A DNA stretch of 18,344 nucleotides, taken from positions 1 through 18,344 of the forward strand of contig CAKPJN010000013.1 of the NCBI GenBank assembly GCA_934162665.1. Reading direction: 5' to 3'. A program made the position numbers and the translations under genes. The notes under the pieces are model-generated. The model did not search any database and was not told the origin of the DNA. It saw only the letters and a list, made by a program, of their open reading frames with translations. Shown here piece after piece: positions 7,472-15,272 of this stretch. Position 1 is the first letter of the stretch. Every line of letters starts with the position of its first letter. Origin of the DNA: an uncultured Bacilli bacterium (GTDB lineage: Bacteria; Bacillota_I; Bacilli_A; RF39; UBA660).

Positions 7472-7600
7472 TTTAAAAAATATCATAGGTGAAGAAGAAA
7501 AGAAAAAATAGCTGAGTCGATGTTAAAAGATAATATTGATATTGAAATTATCTCTAAATATACAGGTCTAACAGAAAAAGAAATAGAAGAATTAGAATAG
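7464..7600 (+). pseudogene. Frameshifted remnant of an Rpn-family nuclease/transposase C-terminus
   Basis: The final ~30 codons (7511-7600) read AESMLKDNIDIEIISKYTGL followed by TEKEIEELE and a stop. This is the helical C-terminal motif of Rpn-family PD-(D/E)XK recombination-promoting nucleases (typically xIAkxMLxxgxdielIskiTGLsxeEIxxL). Just upstream a different frame reads LDNLKNIIGEEEK and would join smoothly if one base were added within or beside the A6 run at 7503-7508. Nothing of the nuclease domain is visible upstream, so the gene is both truncated and frameshifted. Assignment rests on a short motif, so confidence is moderate. Confidence 0.55.
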
Positions 7601-7676
7601 TGATATGTGTCTAAAATTCTAATTAAAGATATTTGCAATAAAATTATTGAAATATTAAAATTCAAAAACTTTATCA

Positions 7677-7705
7677 TTGATACATATAAAAAAGTGTGTT
7701 ATATT
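7677..7705 (+). promoter_or_regulatory. Promoter of the T-box transcript
   Basis: TTGATA (7677-7682), a 17-base spacer, then TATATT (7700-7705) preceded by TGT as an extended -10. This is among the best promoters in the window. The predicted start near 7712 coincides with the 5' end of T-box stem I. Confidence 0.8.
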
Positions 7706-7710
7706 AGTTA

Positions 7711-7925
7711 GGAAAGCAAGTGCGAAAGACGTAATACTTTGAGCTAAATAGAGAGCTTGTGTTTGGTGGAAACAAGTTAGTAATTAGTATTAAGATCACT
7801 TTCAAGTTGTTGTTTATGGATAAGATAAATACGGTAACGCGTTATAGTAATTGAGAGTATAAGTCATACTTATAAAATAAGGTGGTACCGCGAACTATTC
7901 GTCCTTAGGGAAGAATAGTTTTTTT
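7711..7925 (+). promoter_or_regulatory. Isoleucine T-box riboswitch leader
   Basis: A transcriptional T-box that senses uncharged tRNA and allows read-through when it is abundant. The invariant T-box core GGTGGTACCGCG is at 7881-7892; its TGGT (7883-7886) would pair with the ACCA end of uncharged tRNA. The terminator uses AACTATTC (7893-7900) and GAATAGTT (7913-7920) followed by a T tract to 7925. Stem I shows the apical AGAG...GGTGG elements (about 7750-7769) and a base pairing GAAAG (7712-7716) with CTTTC (7799-7803). The specifier is most likely ATC at 7795-7797, flanked by AAG and an A, giving Ile. That agrees with ileS downstream. The cation exchanger comes first after the leader, so both genes should respond to isoleucine starvation. 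The 7601-7710 stretch upstream holds only the promoter. Confidence 0.93.
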
Positions 7926-7944
7926 GTTTTGAAAGGAGAATTTT

Positions 7945-8895
7945 ATGTTAATTAATATTATTTTATTAATTGTTGGTTTTGTAATTTTGATTAAGGGTGC
8001 TGATATTTTTGTTGATGGCGCTAGTAATGTTGCTTCTAACTTTAAAGTATCAAAAATGTTAATAGGTCTTACAATTGTAGCATTTGGTACATCAGCTCCA
8101 GAGTTTGCAGTTAGTGTTAAATCATTATTATCTGGAAATGGTGATATTGTACTTGGTAATGTTATAGGTAGTAATATTTTAAACATATTGTTAATATTAG
8201 GTGTATCTTCTTTATTTCATTCATTATCTGTTAAAAATAATACGGTAAAGAAGGAATTACCAATTACTTTGCTTATAACTACACTTTTTGCTGTATTACT
8301 TTCTGATCATTTATTTGATGCTAGACTTACTAATGCTTTTACTAGAAGTGATGGTATTGTTTTATTACTTTTCTTTTTAGTATTTATTTATTATTTAGTT
8401 TCTATGATGAGAAAAAAGATTGATGAAGATCAAGATGATGTTAAAATGTCATTATCAAAATCTATTGTATTTACTATTTTAGGAATTGTCGCAATTGTTT
8501 TAGGAAGTAACTTTGTTGTTGATTCTGCTAGTTATCTTGCTAAGGCAATAGGTGTTAGTGAAAGAATGATAGGTCTTACTATAATTGCACTTGGAACATC
8601 ATTACCTGAACTTGTTACTAGTATTGCTGCTACTAGAAAAGGAGAATATGATATTGCGATTGGTAATGTCGTAGGAAGTAATATATTTAATATAGGTGTT
8701 GTTATAGGAGTTCCAGTTACTTTGTTTGGAGGAATTAGTAATATTACTTTTAATATGATAGATTTAATTATTATGATAGCTTCTGCAGTACTTTTGTTTT
8801 TATTTTCATTTAATGATTATAAAATTAGTAAAAAAGAAGGAATTGTATTTTTATTATTATTTATAGCTTATTATAGTTATGTAATATTTGGTTAG
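7945..8895 (+). CDS. CaCA-family Na+/Ca2+ (cation) antiporter, YrbG-like
   Basis: An inner-membrane antiporter of the Ca2+:cation (CaCA) superfamily, expected to expel Ca2+ or a similar cation in exchange for Na+ or H+. The 316 residues form two inverted halves of about five hydrophobic helices each. They carry the paired alpha repeats GTSAPEF (near 48-54) with GNVIGSNILN, and GTSLPEL (near 217-223) with GNVVGSNIFN. The Glu of each PE motif and the Asn/Ser residues that bind ions are intact. A short acidic/basic loop near residues 155-170 separates the halves. The ATG follows GAAAGGAG (7931-7938). It starts 20 bases after the T-box terminator and its stop is 11 bases before ileS, placing it in the isoleucine-controlled operon. 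Ion specificity is not determined. Confidence 0.93.
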   Translation: MLINIILLIVGFVILIKGADIFVDGASNVASNFKVSKMLIGLTIVAFGTSAPEFAVSVKSLLSGNGDIVLGNVIGSNILNILLILGVSSLFHSLSVKNNTVKKELPITLLITTLFAVLLSDHLFDARLTNAFTRSDGIVLLLFFLVFIYYLVSMMRKKIDEDQDDVKMSLSKSIVFTILGIVAIVLGSNFVVDSASYLAKAIGVSERMIGLTIIALGTSLPELVTSIAATRKGEYDIAIGNVVGSNIFNIGVVIGVPVTLFGGISNITFNMIDLIIMIASAVLLFLFSFNDYKISKKEGIVFLLLFIAYYSYVIFG

Positions 8896-8906
8896 GAGGA
8901 TTAGTT

Positions 8907-11900
8907 ATGGAATTTAAAAAATTAGAAAATGGTAATATTAATGAAGTAGAGAAAAAAATTGTAAAAGAATGGCAAGAGAAAGATATTTTAAATAAGACAA
9001 TAGAAAATAGACGTGATAGTAAAGATTTTGTTTTTTATGATGGTCCTATTTATGCGAATGCTAAACCTGGTATTCATCATGTATTTGCGAAAACTATTAA
9101 AGATGCTTTTTGTAAATATAAGACAATGCAAGGATACCGTGTTTTAAGAAAAATTGGTCTTGATACACATGGACTTCCTATTGAAGTTAATGTTGAGAAA
9201 AAATTAGGATTTAAATCTAAAGTAGATATTGAAAAACTTGGTATTGAAAAGTTTTGTGAAGAATGCAAAATTGAAACTGATAGTAATATTGATGAAGTAA
9301 AAAAAGTTACAGATATGATGGGACAATTTATTGATTGTGATAATCCTTATGTTACTTGTAGTAATGAATATATTGAAACTGAATGGTGGATTGTTAATGA
9401 GCTTAATAAAAAAGGATTAATTTATTATGGAAATAAAGTATTACCATATTGTCCTAGATGTGGAACTGAACTTGCTTCACATGAAGTATCTCAAGGTTAT
9501 AAAGAGGTAAGTGTTAATACTGTTATTGTGCCATTTAAAAGAGTTGATAGTGATGAATATTTCTTAGTTTGGACTACTACTCCTTGGACATTAATGGCTA
9601 ATGTTGCGATTTGTGTTAATCCTGAACTTGAATATATTAAAGTAGAGTCTAAAGGTTATAAGTTTATTTTATGTTCTAGTTTAGCAGATACTGTTTTAGG
9701 TGAAGACTATAAAGTATTAGAAACTTATAAGGGTAGTGATTTAGTTGGAATTAAGTATGAACAATTAATGCCATTTGTAAAGGTAGAAGGAAAAGCTTTT
9801 GAAGTACTTGCTGATAATTATGTAACAGCTAGTGATGGTACTGGAATAGTTCATATTGCGCCTGCTTATGGAGTTGATGATAGTCGTGTATGTCAAGAAA
9901 ATGGTGTTTCTTTCGTTAATCCTGTTGGTAAAGATGGTTGCTATATAGAAGGTCCATGGAAGGGTAGATTAGTAACTGATTCAGAGTTAGAAATAGAAAT
10001 AATTAAGTGGTTAAAAGAAAATGATAAATTATTTAAAAAACAAAAAATGAGTCATGATTATCCACACTGTTGGAGATGTAAACAACCATTAATTTATTAC
10101 GCTAAACCAGCTTGGTATGTTAAAAATACAGCATATAAAAAAGAAATTATTGAAGCTAATAATACTGTTAATTGGTATCCTGATTATATTGGTAAAAAAA
10201 GATTTAATAATTGGCTAGAAAATATGATTGATTGGGGTATTTCTAGAAATAGGTATTGGGGTTGTCCACTTCCTATTTGGAGATGTGATTGTGGTCATTT
10301 TGAAACAATTGGTTCTATTAAAGAATTAAAGGAAAAATCTATTTCAGAAATTGATGTTGATAATTTGGAATTACATCGTCCTTATGTAGATAATATTCAT
10401 ATTAAATGTCCTGATTGTGGAAAAGAAATGAGTAGAGTAAGTGATGTTATGGATGTATGGTTTGATTCTGGTTCTATGCCTTATGCTCAATTTCATTATC
10501 CATTTGAAAATAAAGAGTTATTTGAATCCCAATTTCCAGCTGATTTTATCGCAGAAGGTGTTGATCAGACTCGTGGATGGTTCTATGTATTAATTGTTTT
10601 ATCTACTTTAATTAGTGGTAAATCAAGTTTCAAGAATGTAGTAGTTAATGATATGATGCTTGATGCTTATGGCAAAAAGATGAGTAAATCAGTAGGAAAT
10701 ATTATTAATCCAATCGATATTATGGAAAAGTATGGTGCTGATACAGTAAGGTTTTATATGTTATATGCTTCTCCTGTATGGACTCCACTTAAGTTTGATG
10801 AAGAAGGCCTAAAGGAAATTTATTCTAAGTATATTTCTACTTTTAGAAATGCTTATTCCTTCTTTGAAATGTATGCGAATGCTGATCATATTGATCCTAG
10901 AGAATATAATATTCCACTTAATGAAAGAGATTTAATTGATAGGTGGTTAATATCTAAACTTAATAAATTAATTAAAAATGTTAATGATGCTTACTTAGAA
11001 TATGATTTAAATAAGGTAGCTAGATTAATCATTCCTTTCTTAAATGATGATTTATCTAACTGGTATATTAGAAGTAATAGAAGACGTTTTTGGGATAGTG
11101 AATTAACTAAGTCTAAAAAATCTGTTTATTTAACTACTTATGAGGTTTTAGTTACACTTTGTAAATTATGTGCACCAATAACTCCATTTATTACAGAAGA
11201 AATTTATCAAAAATTAACTGATAAAGAATCAGTACATTTAGAAGATTTCCCAATAGAAGATATTAATTCTATTGATGATGTAGTTGAGGAGAGAATGGAT
11301 TTAGTTAGAGATATCTGTTCACTTGGTAGATTTGCTAGAGAAGAAGCTAATATTAAAGTAAGACAACCTATTAGTGATTTAATATTACCACTTAGTGATC
11401 AAGTTATTTTGGGAGACTTAATATCTATTATTAAAGAGGAATTAAATGTTAAAAGTATTGAATTTAGAGATGATATGACAGAATATTTAGATTATGTTAT
11501 TAAACCTAATTTTAAGGTATTAGGTAAACAATTAGGATCTAAAATTAAGTCTTTACAGGAAGCTTTATCGAAGTTATCATCTAGTCAAATAGCTGGTATT
11601 ATGGATAATCCACTTACTATAGATTTAGATGGATGTAGTTTTGAATTAAATAGTGATAATGTTTTAATTAGTTTAAAACAAAAAGAAGGTTATGCATCAG
11701 CTAGTAATAGTCATACTTGTGTAGTTTTAAATACAGAGCTTACTGAAGAATTAATTCTTGAAGGACTTGCTCGTGAATTTGTACGTAATGTTCAATCTTT
11801 AAGAAAAGAAGCTGACTTTGTTATTACTGATCATATTAATATTTATTATAATGGTAGTGATACTATTGATAAGATGTTAGACAAGTATAATGATTATGTT

Positions 11901-12005
11901 ATGGGAGAAGTTTTAGGTGATAGTCTTATAAAAGATGATACATTAACCGATTCTTATATGCTTAATGATGAAGAATGTTTTATTAAAGTAGAAAAGGTAT
12001 CTTAA
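8907..12005 (+). CDS. ileS: Isoleucyl-tRNA synthetase, long (IleS2-like) type
   Basis: A class I aminoacyl-tRNA synthetase that charges tRNA-Ile in the cytoplasm. The HIGH-type signature appears as PGIHH (residues 54-58), the form common in the long lineage of bacterial IleRS. KMSKS is at 591-595. The CP1 editing domain shows TTTPWTL and GTGIVHIAPAYG. Cys pairs (CPRC, CDC, CPDC) suggest bound zinc, and the anticodon-binding region has NWYIRSNRRRFWD. At 1032 residues it is about 100 longer than the usual bacterial type 1 enzyme and matches the eukaryote-like type 2 group, which in known cases tolerates mupirocin. The ribosome site AGGAGG overlaps the stop codon of the exchanger gene. An ATC-specific T-box controls the pair, and a strong terminator follows. 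Confidence 0.97.
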   Translation: MEFKKLENGNINEVEKKIVKEWQEKDILNKTIENRRDSKDFVFYDGPIYANAKPGIHHVFAKTIKDAFCKYKTMQGYRVLRKIGLDTHGLPIEVNVEKKLGFKSKVDIEKLGIEKFCEECKIETDSNIDEVKKVTDMMGQFIDCDNPYVTCSNEYIETEWWIVNELNKKGLIYYGNKVLPYCPRCGTELASHEVSQGYKEVSVNTVIVPFKRVDSDEYFLVWTTTPWTLMANVAICVNPELEYIKVESKGYKFILCSSLADTVLGEDYKVLETYKGSDLVGIKYEQLMPFVKVEGKAFEVLADNYVTASDGTGIVHIAPAYGVDDSRVCQENGVSFVNPVGKDGCYIEGPWKGRLVTDSELEIEIIKWLKENDKLFKKQKMSHDYPHCWRCKQPLIYYAKPAWYVKNTAYKKEIIEANNTVNWYPDYIGKKRFNNWLENMIDWGISRNRYWGCPLPIWRCDCGHFETIGSIKELKEKSISEIDVDNLELHRPYVDNIHIKCPDCGKEMSRVSDVMDVWFDSGSMPYAQFHYPFENKELFESQFPADFIAEGVDQTRGWFYVLIVLSTLISGKSSFKNVVVNDMMLDAYGKKMSKSVGNIINPIDIMEKYGADTVRFYMLYASPVWTPLKFDEEGLKEIYSKYISTFRNAYSFFEMYANADHIDPREYNIPLNERDLIDRWLISKLNKLIKNVNDAYLEYDLNKVARLIIPFLNDDLSNWYIRSNRRRFWDSELTKSKKSVYLTTYEVLVTLCKLCAPITPFITEEIYQKLTDKESVHLEDFPIEDINSIDDVVEERMDLVRDICSLGRFAREEANIKVRQPISDLILPLSDQVILGDLISIIKEELNVKSIEFRDDMTEYLDYVIKPNFKVLGKQLGSKIKSLQEALSKLSSSQIAGIMDNPLTIDLDGCSFELNSDNVLISLKQKEGYASASNSHTCVVLNTELTEELILEGLAREFVRNVQSLRKEADFVITDHINIYYNGSDTIDKMLDKYNDYVMGEVLGDSLIKDDTLTDSYMLNDEECFIKVEKVS

Positions 12006-12009
12006 ATTT

Positions 12010-12036
12010 AGAATGGTTTTTACCATTCTTTTTTTT
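12010..12036 (+). terminator. Terminator after ileS
   Basis: AGAATGGT (12010-12017), loop TTTT, ACCATTCT (12022-12029), then seven more T residues. A textbook intrinsic terminator five bases after the stop. Confidence 0.95.
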
Positions 12037-12107
12037 GAAAAATTTTTACGTAAAGTAGATGATTGCTCTTATGTTTCGACAAAATAAGTTATTTTAGTTT
12101 GCTATTT

Positions 12108-12113
12108 TATAAT
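12108..12113 (+). promoter_or_regulatory. -10 box for the SPOR-like gene/radC unit
   Basis: A perfect TATAAT ends ten bases before the ATG. No -35 is found at 16-18 bases; TCGACA (12076-12081) matches well but lies 26 bases upstream, too far for a normal promoter. The leader would be nearly absent, since the start falls at or beside the ATG, so this is only a candidate. Confidence 0.3.
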
Positions 12114-12123
12114 AGGTGATGAT

Positions 12124-12576
12124 ATGAAAAAGACATTGTTTGTAGGAATTTTATTTGTAGTTTTAGGATTTTTAGTAGGAAAGATGCTTTATTATAAGTT
12201 AGATGGAGTGAAACCTACTTTTAGTAATCAAAATACTTACTATTTTTTACAAGAGGGTGTATATTCTTCAGAAGATATTATGAATGAAAATACTAAAAAA
12301 TTAAGTAGTAAATTAATTACTAATAATGATAATAAGTATTATGTTTATTTAGGTATTACTAAGAGTTTAGAAAATGCTAAAAAGATAGAAAAGTTATATA
12401 AAGATAAGGGTTATGATATTTATCTTAAAGAATTTAGTTTTTCTAATGAAGAATTTTCTACTAATGTGGATCAATTTGATAAGTTAATAGAAAGTACAAA
12501 TGATTTGGATGATATTTTAACTATTGAAGAAGTAGTGTTATCTAATTATGAAGAAATTGTAGGAAAAGATAAGTAA
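12124..12576 (+). CDS. Membrane-anchored SPOR-like protein, positional equivalent of SpoIIB
   Basis: A 150-residue protein with one N-terminal membrane helix (residues ~4-22) and an outside-facing domain. Residues ~38-102 resemble a SPOR fold: YYFLQEGVYSS, a helix, YYVYLGITKS, ENAKKIEKLYKDKGYDIYLK. SPOR domains bind denuded peptidoglycan glycans at division septa. The C-terminus is acidic and helical. In Bacillus subtilis the gene at this position, upstream of maf-radC-mre, is spoIIB, which encodes a SPOR-domain membrane protein of septum remodelling, so synteny supports the fold call. Similarity is distant, so the symbol is withheld. The start follows AGGTGATG. radC begins 39 bases downstream with its own ribosome site and is probably cotranscribed. 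Confidence 0.6.
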   Translation: MKKTLFVGILFVVLGFLVGKMLYYKLDGVKPTFSNQNTYYFLQEGVYSSEDIMNENTKKLSSKLITNNDNKYYVYLGITKSLENAKKIEKLYKDKGYDIYLKEFSFSNEEFSTNVDQFDKLIESTNDLDDILTIEEVVLSNYEEIVGKDK

Positions 12577-12615
12577 ATGCCAATTTATATATAATAATAT
12601 ATATGAGGTGTTTTT

Positions 12616-13305
12616 ATGAGTTATAGAGTAAAAGATATTCCTGAGTCAGAAAGACCTAGGGAAAGACTTATACAGGTTGGTAGTAATAATTTATCAAATG
12701 AGGAGTTATTATCTATTATTTTGAAAACTGGTACTAAAGATAAAAATGTTAAAGAAATAGCGCTTGATTTATTAAAAAGATATGAGTTAGAGGAACTTAG
12801 AGATATATCTATTAATCAATTGATTGATATTAAGGGAATTGGTGTAGTAAAAGCAATTGAACTAGTTGCGAGTATTGAGTTAGGAAAAAGGATATTTCTA
12901 AATCAGAATAAAATCAAATTGAAAAAATTAAATAATGCTTATGATATTTGGTTAGATTCTAAGTATTTATTTGATGGTCTTAAACAAGAATGTTTTTATT
13001 GTCTTTATTTTAATAATAAGAAGGAATTAATTGAAAGGAAGTTATTATTTATGGGAACTATTAATCAAAGTATTACTCATCCTAGGGATGTTTTTAGAGA
13101 GGCTTATAGACTTAGTGCATCTAGTATTGTTTGTATGCATAATCATCCTTCTAATGATATTAATCCTAGTAAAGCAGATATATTATTTACAGAAAGTTTA
13201 ATGAAAACAGGATATATCCAGGGAATTCCAGTTATTGATCATATCATTGTTGGGAATGATAATTATTATAGCTTTTTTGATCATAAAGATATTTTAAATC
13301 TTTAG
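12616..13305 (+). CDS. radC: RadC-family JAMM/MPN protein
   Basis: RadC (UPF0758) proteins pair an N-terminal helix-hairpin-helix region with a C-terminal JAMM metalloprotease-like domain. Despite the name, a DNA-repair role is doubtful and the true function is unsettled. Here residues ~20-85 include the hairpin motif LIDIKGIGVVKAIEL. The JAMM domain has GTINQSITHPRDVFREAYRL, then HNHPS (His175, His177) and Asp188, exactly HxH-x10-D, so the metal ligands are complete. The residue after HNHPS is Asn instead of the usual Gly, a mild variation. Length is 229 residues, normal for the family. The ATG follows GAGGTG (12605-12610) by five bases. radC sits directly before the mre genes, as in Bacillus, where mreB normally comes next; mreB is absent here. 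Confidence 0.95.
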   Translation: MSYRVKDIPESERPRERLIQVGSNNLSNEELLSIILKTGTKDKNVKEIALDLLKRYELEELRDISINQLIDIKGIGVVKAIELVASIELGKRIFLNQNKIKLKKLNNAYDIWLDSKYLFDGLKQECFYCLYFNNKKELIERKLLFMGTINQSITHPRDVFREAYRLSASSIVCMHNHPSNDINPSKADILFTESLMKTGYIQGIPVIDHIIVGNDNYYSFFDHKDILNL

Positions 13306-13334
13306 TTGTTAAAGAAAACAAATTATATTATAAT
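13306..13334 (+). promoter_or_regulatory. Promoter of the mreC operon
   Basis: TTGTTA (13306-13311), exactly 17 bases, then perfect TATAAT (13329-13334). The -35 begins at the base after the radC stop codon. The start would be near 13341, giving a ~16-base leader containing GGGATGA before the ATG at 13357. Confidence 0.75.
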
Positions 13335-13356
13335 GAGTAAGAAATGGGATGATTTA

Positions 13357-14154
13357 ATGTATAAGCGTAAAAGAGTTCATAATAAGTTAGTAATTGTGGT
13401 AATTTGCTTTGTGGTTGTTATATTACTTGGGGTTTCTTTACAATTAAATATGAAAACTAGTTTTGTAGAGAATATTTTTAAAGATATATCGATGTTTTTT
13501 GATAAAGTTATTATGTATCCTTTTACATCCCTAAATAAAGAAAAGGGTGCTGATCAAACAGAAAGTTATTTAATACAAAAAAATGTTAATTCTTCGTTGG
13601 AAAAAGAAATTCAAGAACTTAAAGATGTATTAGATTTAAAGGAAACATTAACTGAGTATAAAATAGAAAACGCTACTATCTTATCTAGAAATAAAAGTTA
13701 TTGGTTTAATACTATTACTATTGATAAAGGAAAAAAATCCGGTATAAAAGAAGAAATGGCTGTTGTTACTAAAGATGGATTGTTAGGTAAGATTTCTAAG
13801 GTGTCTAATAATTCTAGTGAGATTAAATTAATAACTTCAGATGATGTTAATTATAAAATTAGTGTATCAATACAAACTGGAACTGGTGATACATATGCTA
13901 TTTTATCTGGTTATGATAAAAAGAGTGGTTGTGTTATTGTTAGTGAAGTAGATAAGATGAGTTCAGTAAATGTTGGAGATAATATTGTTACTAGTGGCCT
14001 TAGTGATAAATTTCCAAGAGGTATTTATATTGGTAAGGTAGAAAAAATAGTAAATGATAAGTATGATGTAAGTAAGACATTATATGTAAAGACAAAACAA
14101 GATTTTAATAATATTCATTATGTAACAGTATTGAAGGAGAAAAATAATGATTAG
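13357..14154 (+). CDS. mreC: Rod-shape protein MreC
   Basis: MreC is a membrane-anchored scaffold of the elongasome that links MreB, MreD, RodA and PBP2 for lateral wall synthesis. From the ATG at 13357 the protein has 265 residues: a basic cytoplasmic start (MYKRKRVHNK), one membrane helix (~11-30), a coiled coil (~60-95, SSLEKEIQELKDVLDLK), and the paired beta-barrel domain with family segments NTITIDKGKKSGI and GLLGKISKVS. The frame is open back to a TTG at 13306, but that TTG is part of the -35 box. The ATG at 13333 overlaps the -10 and has no ribosome site, so both are rejected. mreD overlaps the end by eight bases. No mreB lies upstream, although it is the usual neighbour. Confidence 0.93.
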   Translation: MYKRKRVHNKLVIVVICFVVVILLGVSLQLNMKTSFVENIFKDISMFFDKVIMYPFTSLNKEKGADQTESYLIQKNVNSSLEKEIQELKDVLDLKETLTEYKIENATILSRNKSYWFNTITIDKGKKSGIKEEMAVVTKDGLLGKISKVSNNSSEIKLITSDDVNYKISVSIQTGTGDTYAILSGYDKKSGCVIVSEVDKMSSVNVGDNIVTSGLSDKFPRGIYIGKVEKIVNDKYDVSKTLYVKTKQDFNNIHYVTVLKEKNND

Positions 14155-14653
14155 TATTATTGTAGTTGTAGTATCATTTATTTTAGATGGAATTTTTACT
14201 AATTTTTTGCCATATATGGTAGATGATTTATCTTTATTTACACCGCTTCTTACTGTAGTTAGTATTTTTTTAATATATCCACTTTATTATCATAAGAAAA
14301 AAGATTATTATATTACATCTTTTATAGTAGGTGTTTTATATGATTTATTTTATACTAATTTATTATTCTTTAATGGATTTATGTTTTTAGTTATTGCATA
14401 TATTACAGATAAGGTTTATAAGTATTTAAATGTTGATTATTTAAAACTTATTTTATATATTAGTTTAGTTGTTGTTATATATGAGAGTTTATCAGGCGGT
14501 ATTTTTCTATTATTTAATTTAGTACCTATTACTATTAATAAAATATTATATAAGATTGGTCATAGTCTTATTTTAAATATTATTTATGGAGAAATAGTAT
14601 TTATTATTATTAAATTTATTCCTAAAAAGTATAAGAAAGTAAATATTAATTAG
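14147..14653 (+). CDS. mreD: Rod-shape protein MreD
   Basis: MreD is the small polytopic membrane partner of MreC in the cell-elongation machinery. The 168-residue product is almost wholly hydrophobic, with about five membrane helices, and contains the recognisable family stretch YYITSFIVGVLYDLFYT with its acidic residue inside the membrane. The ATG overlaps the mreC stop by eight bases and follows AAGGAG, a strong sign of coupled translation. MreD sequences diverge widely, so the assignment rests on size, topology and position directly after mreC. The C-terminus is basic (KKYKKVN). The minC and minD genes that follow mreD in Bacillus are absent. Confidence 0.88.
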   Translation: MISIIVVVVSFILDGIFTNFLPYMVDDLSLFTPLLTVVSIFLIYPLYYHKKKDYYITSFIVGVLYDLFYTNLLFFNGFMFLVIAYITDKVYKYLNVDYLKLILYISLVVVIYESLSGGIFLLFNLVPITINKILYKIGHSLILNIIYGEIVFIIIKFIPKKYKKVNIN

Positions 14654-14699
14654 AATATTTATTTTTTTTTGACATATTATTAGTTGAGGAGACTAATAT

Positions 14700-15272
14700 A
14701 TGGAAAATAAAACAGTAAAGAAAAAACTAGTGCTTAAAAAAAGTGTTAAGGTATTTATGAGTAAATTATTATTGACAATTATTGTATTTTTAGTAGGTAT
14801 GATTTTAGTAAGACAAGATTCAAAAATAAAAAATTTGATTATTCATAATGTGTATGAAAAAAATATAAAATTTACTAAAGCTAAATCTTTATATCAAAAA
14901 TATTTTGGTAATATTTTATCTATTGATAAAATTTTAAAGGAAGAAGAGCCTGTTTTTAATGAAAAACTAACTTATAGTAAAAAGAATACTTATAAAGATG
15001 GGGTTGTGTTAACAGTTAATAAAAATTATATGGTTCCAGTTTTAGAAAGTGGCATTGTGATTTTTATGGGAGAAAAGGAAGATTATGGTACAACTGTAAT
15101 TGTTGAACAAGTAGATGGAGTGGATGTCTTTTATTCTAATATTAATGCAGTTGATATTAAGATGTATGACTATGTTGAAAAAGGGCAATTACTTGGAGAA
15201 TGTAAGTCTGATAAATTATATCTTATTTTTCAAAAAGATGGGAAGTATTTAGATTATAAAGACTATATTTAA
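14700..15272 (+). CDS. SpoIVFA-like membrane protein with inactive M23 domain
   Basis: In Bacillus, SpoIVFA holds the intramembrane protease SpoIVFB in an inhibited complex during sporulation. This 190-residue protein has a basic N-terminus, one membrane helix (~19-38), a linker, and a LytM/M23-like beta domain from ~100 (ESGIVIFMGEKEDYGTTVIV, VEKGQLLGEC, KLYLIFQKDG). The zinc ligands of true M23 peptidases are missing: the YAHL position reads YSNI and HLHF reads LYLIF. SpoIVFA is likewise non-catalytic. The start at 14700 follows GAGGAGA. The downstream M50 gene overlaps its 3' end, matching the spoIVFA-spoIVFB pair. The order after mreCD is also as in Bacillus. Homology is judged from domain layout and synteny. 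Confidence 0.78.
   Translation: MENKTVKKKLVLKKSVKVFMSKLLLTIIVFLVGMILVRQDSKIKNLIIHNVYEKNIKFTKAKSLYQKYFGNILSIDKILKEEEPVFNEKLTYSKKNTYKDGVVLTVNKNYMVPVLESGIVIFMGEKEDYGTTVIVEQVDGVDVFYSNINAVDIKMYDYVEKGQLLGECKSDKLYLIFQKDGKYLDYKDYI

Noticed and set aside
7905..8186. Minus-strand ORF opposite the exchanger gene
   Set aside because: It is a shadow of the well-supported CaCA gene and crosses the T-box terminator.
14669..14699. TTGACA at 14669-14674 as a promoter before the SpoIVFA-like gene
   Set aside because: The -35 is perfect, but the -10 at 17 bases is ACTAAT and the start would fall after the ATG, so no normal leader is possible.
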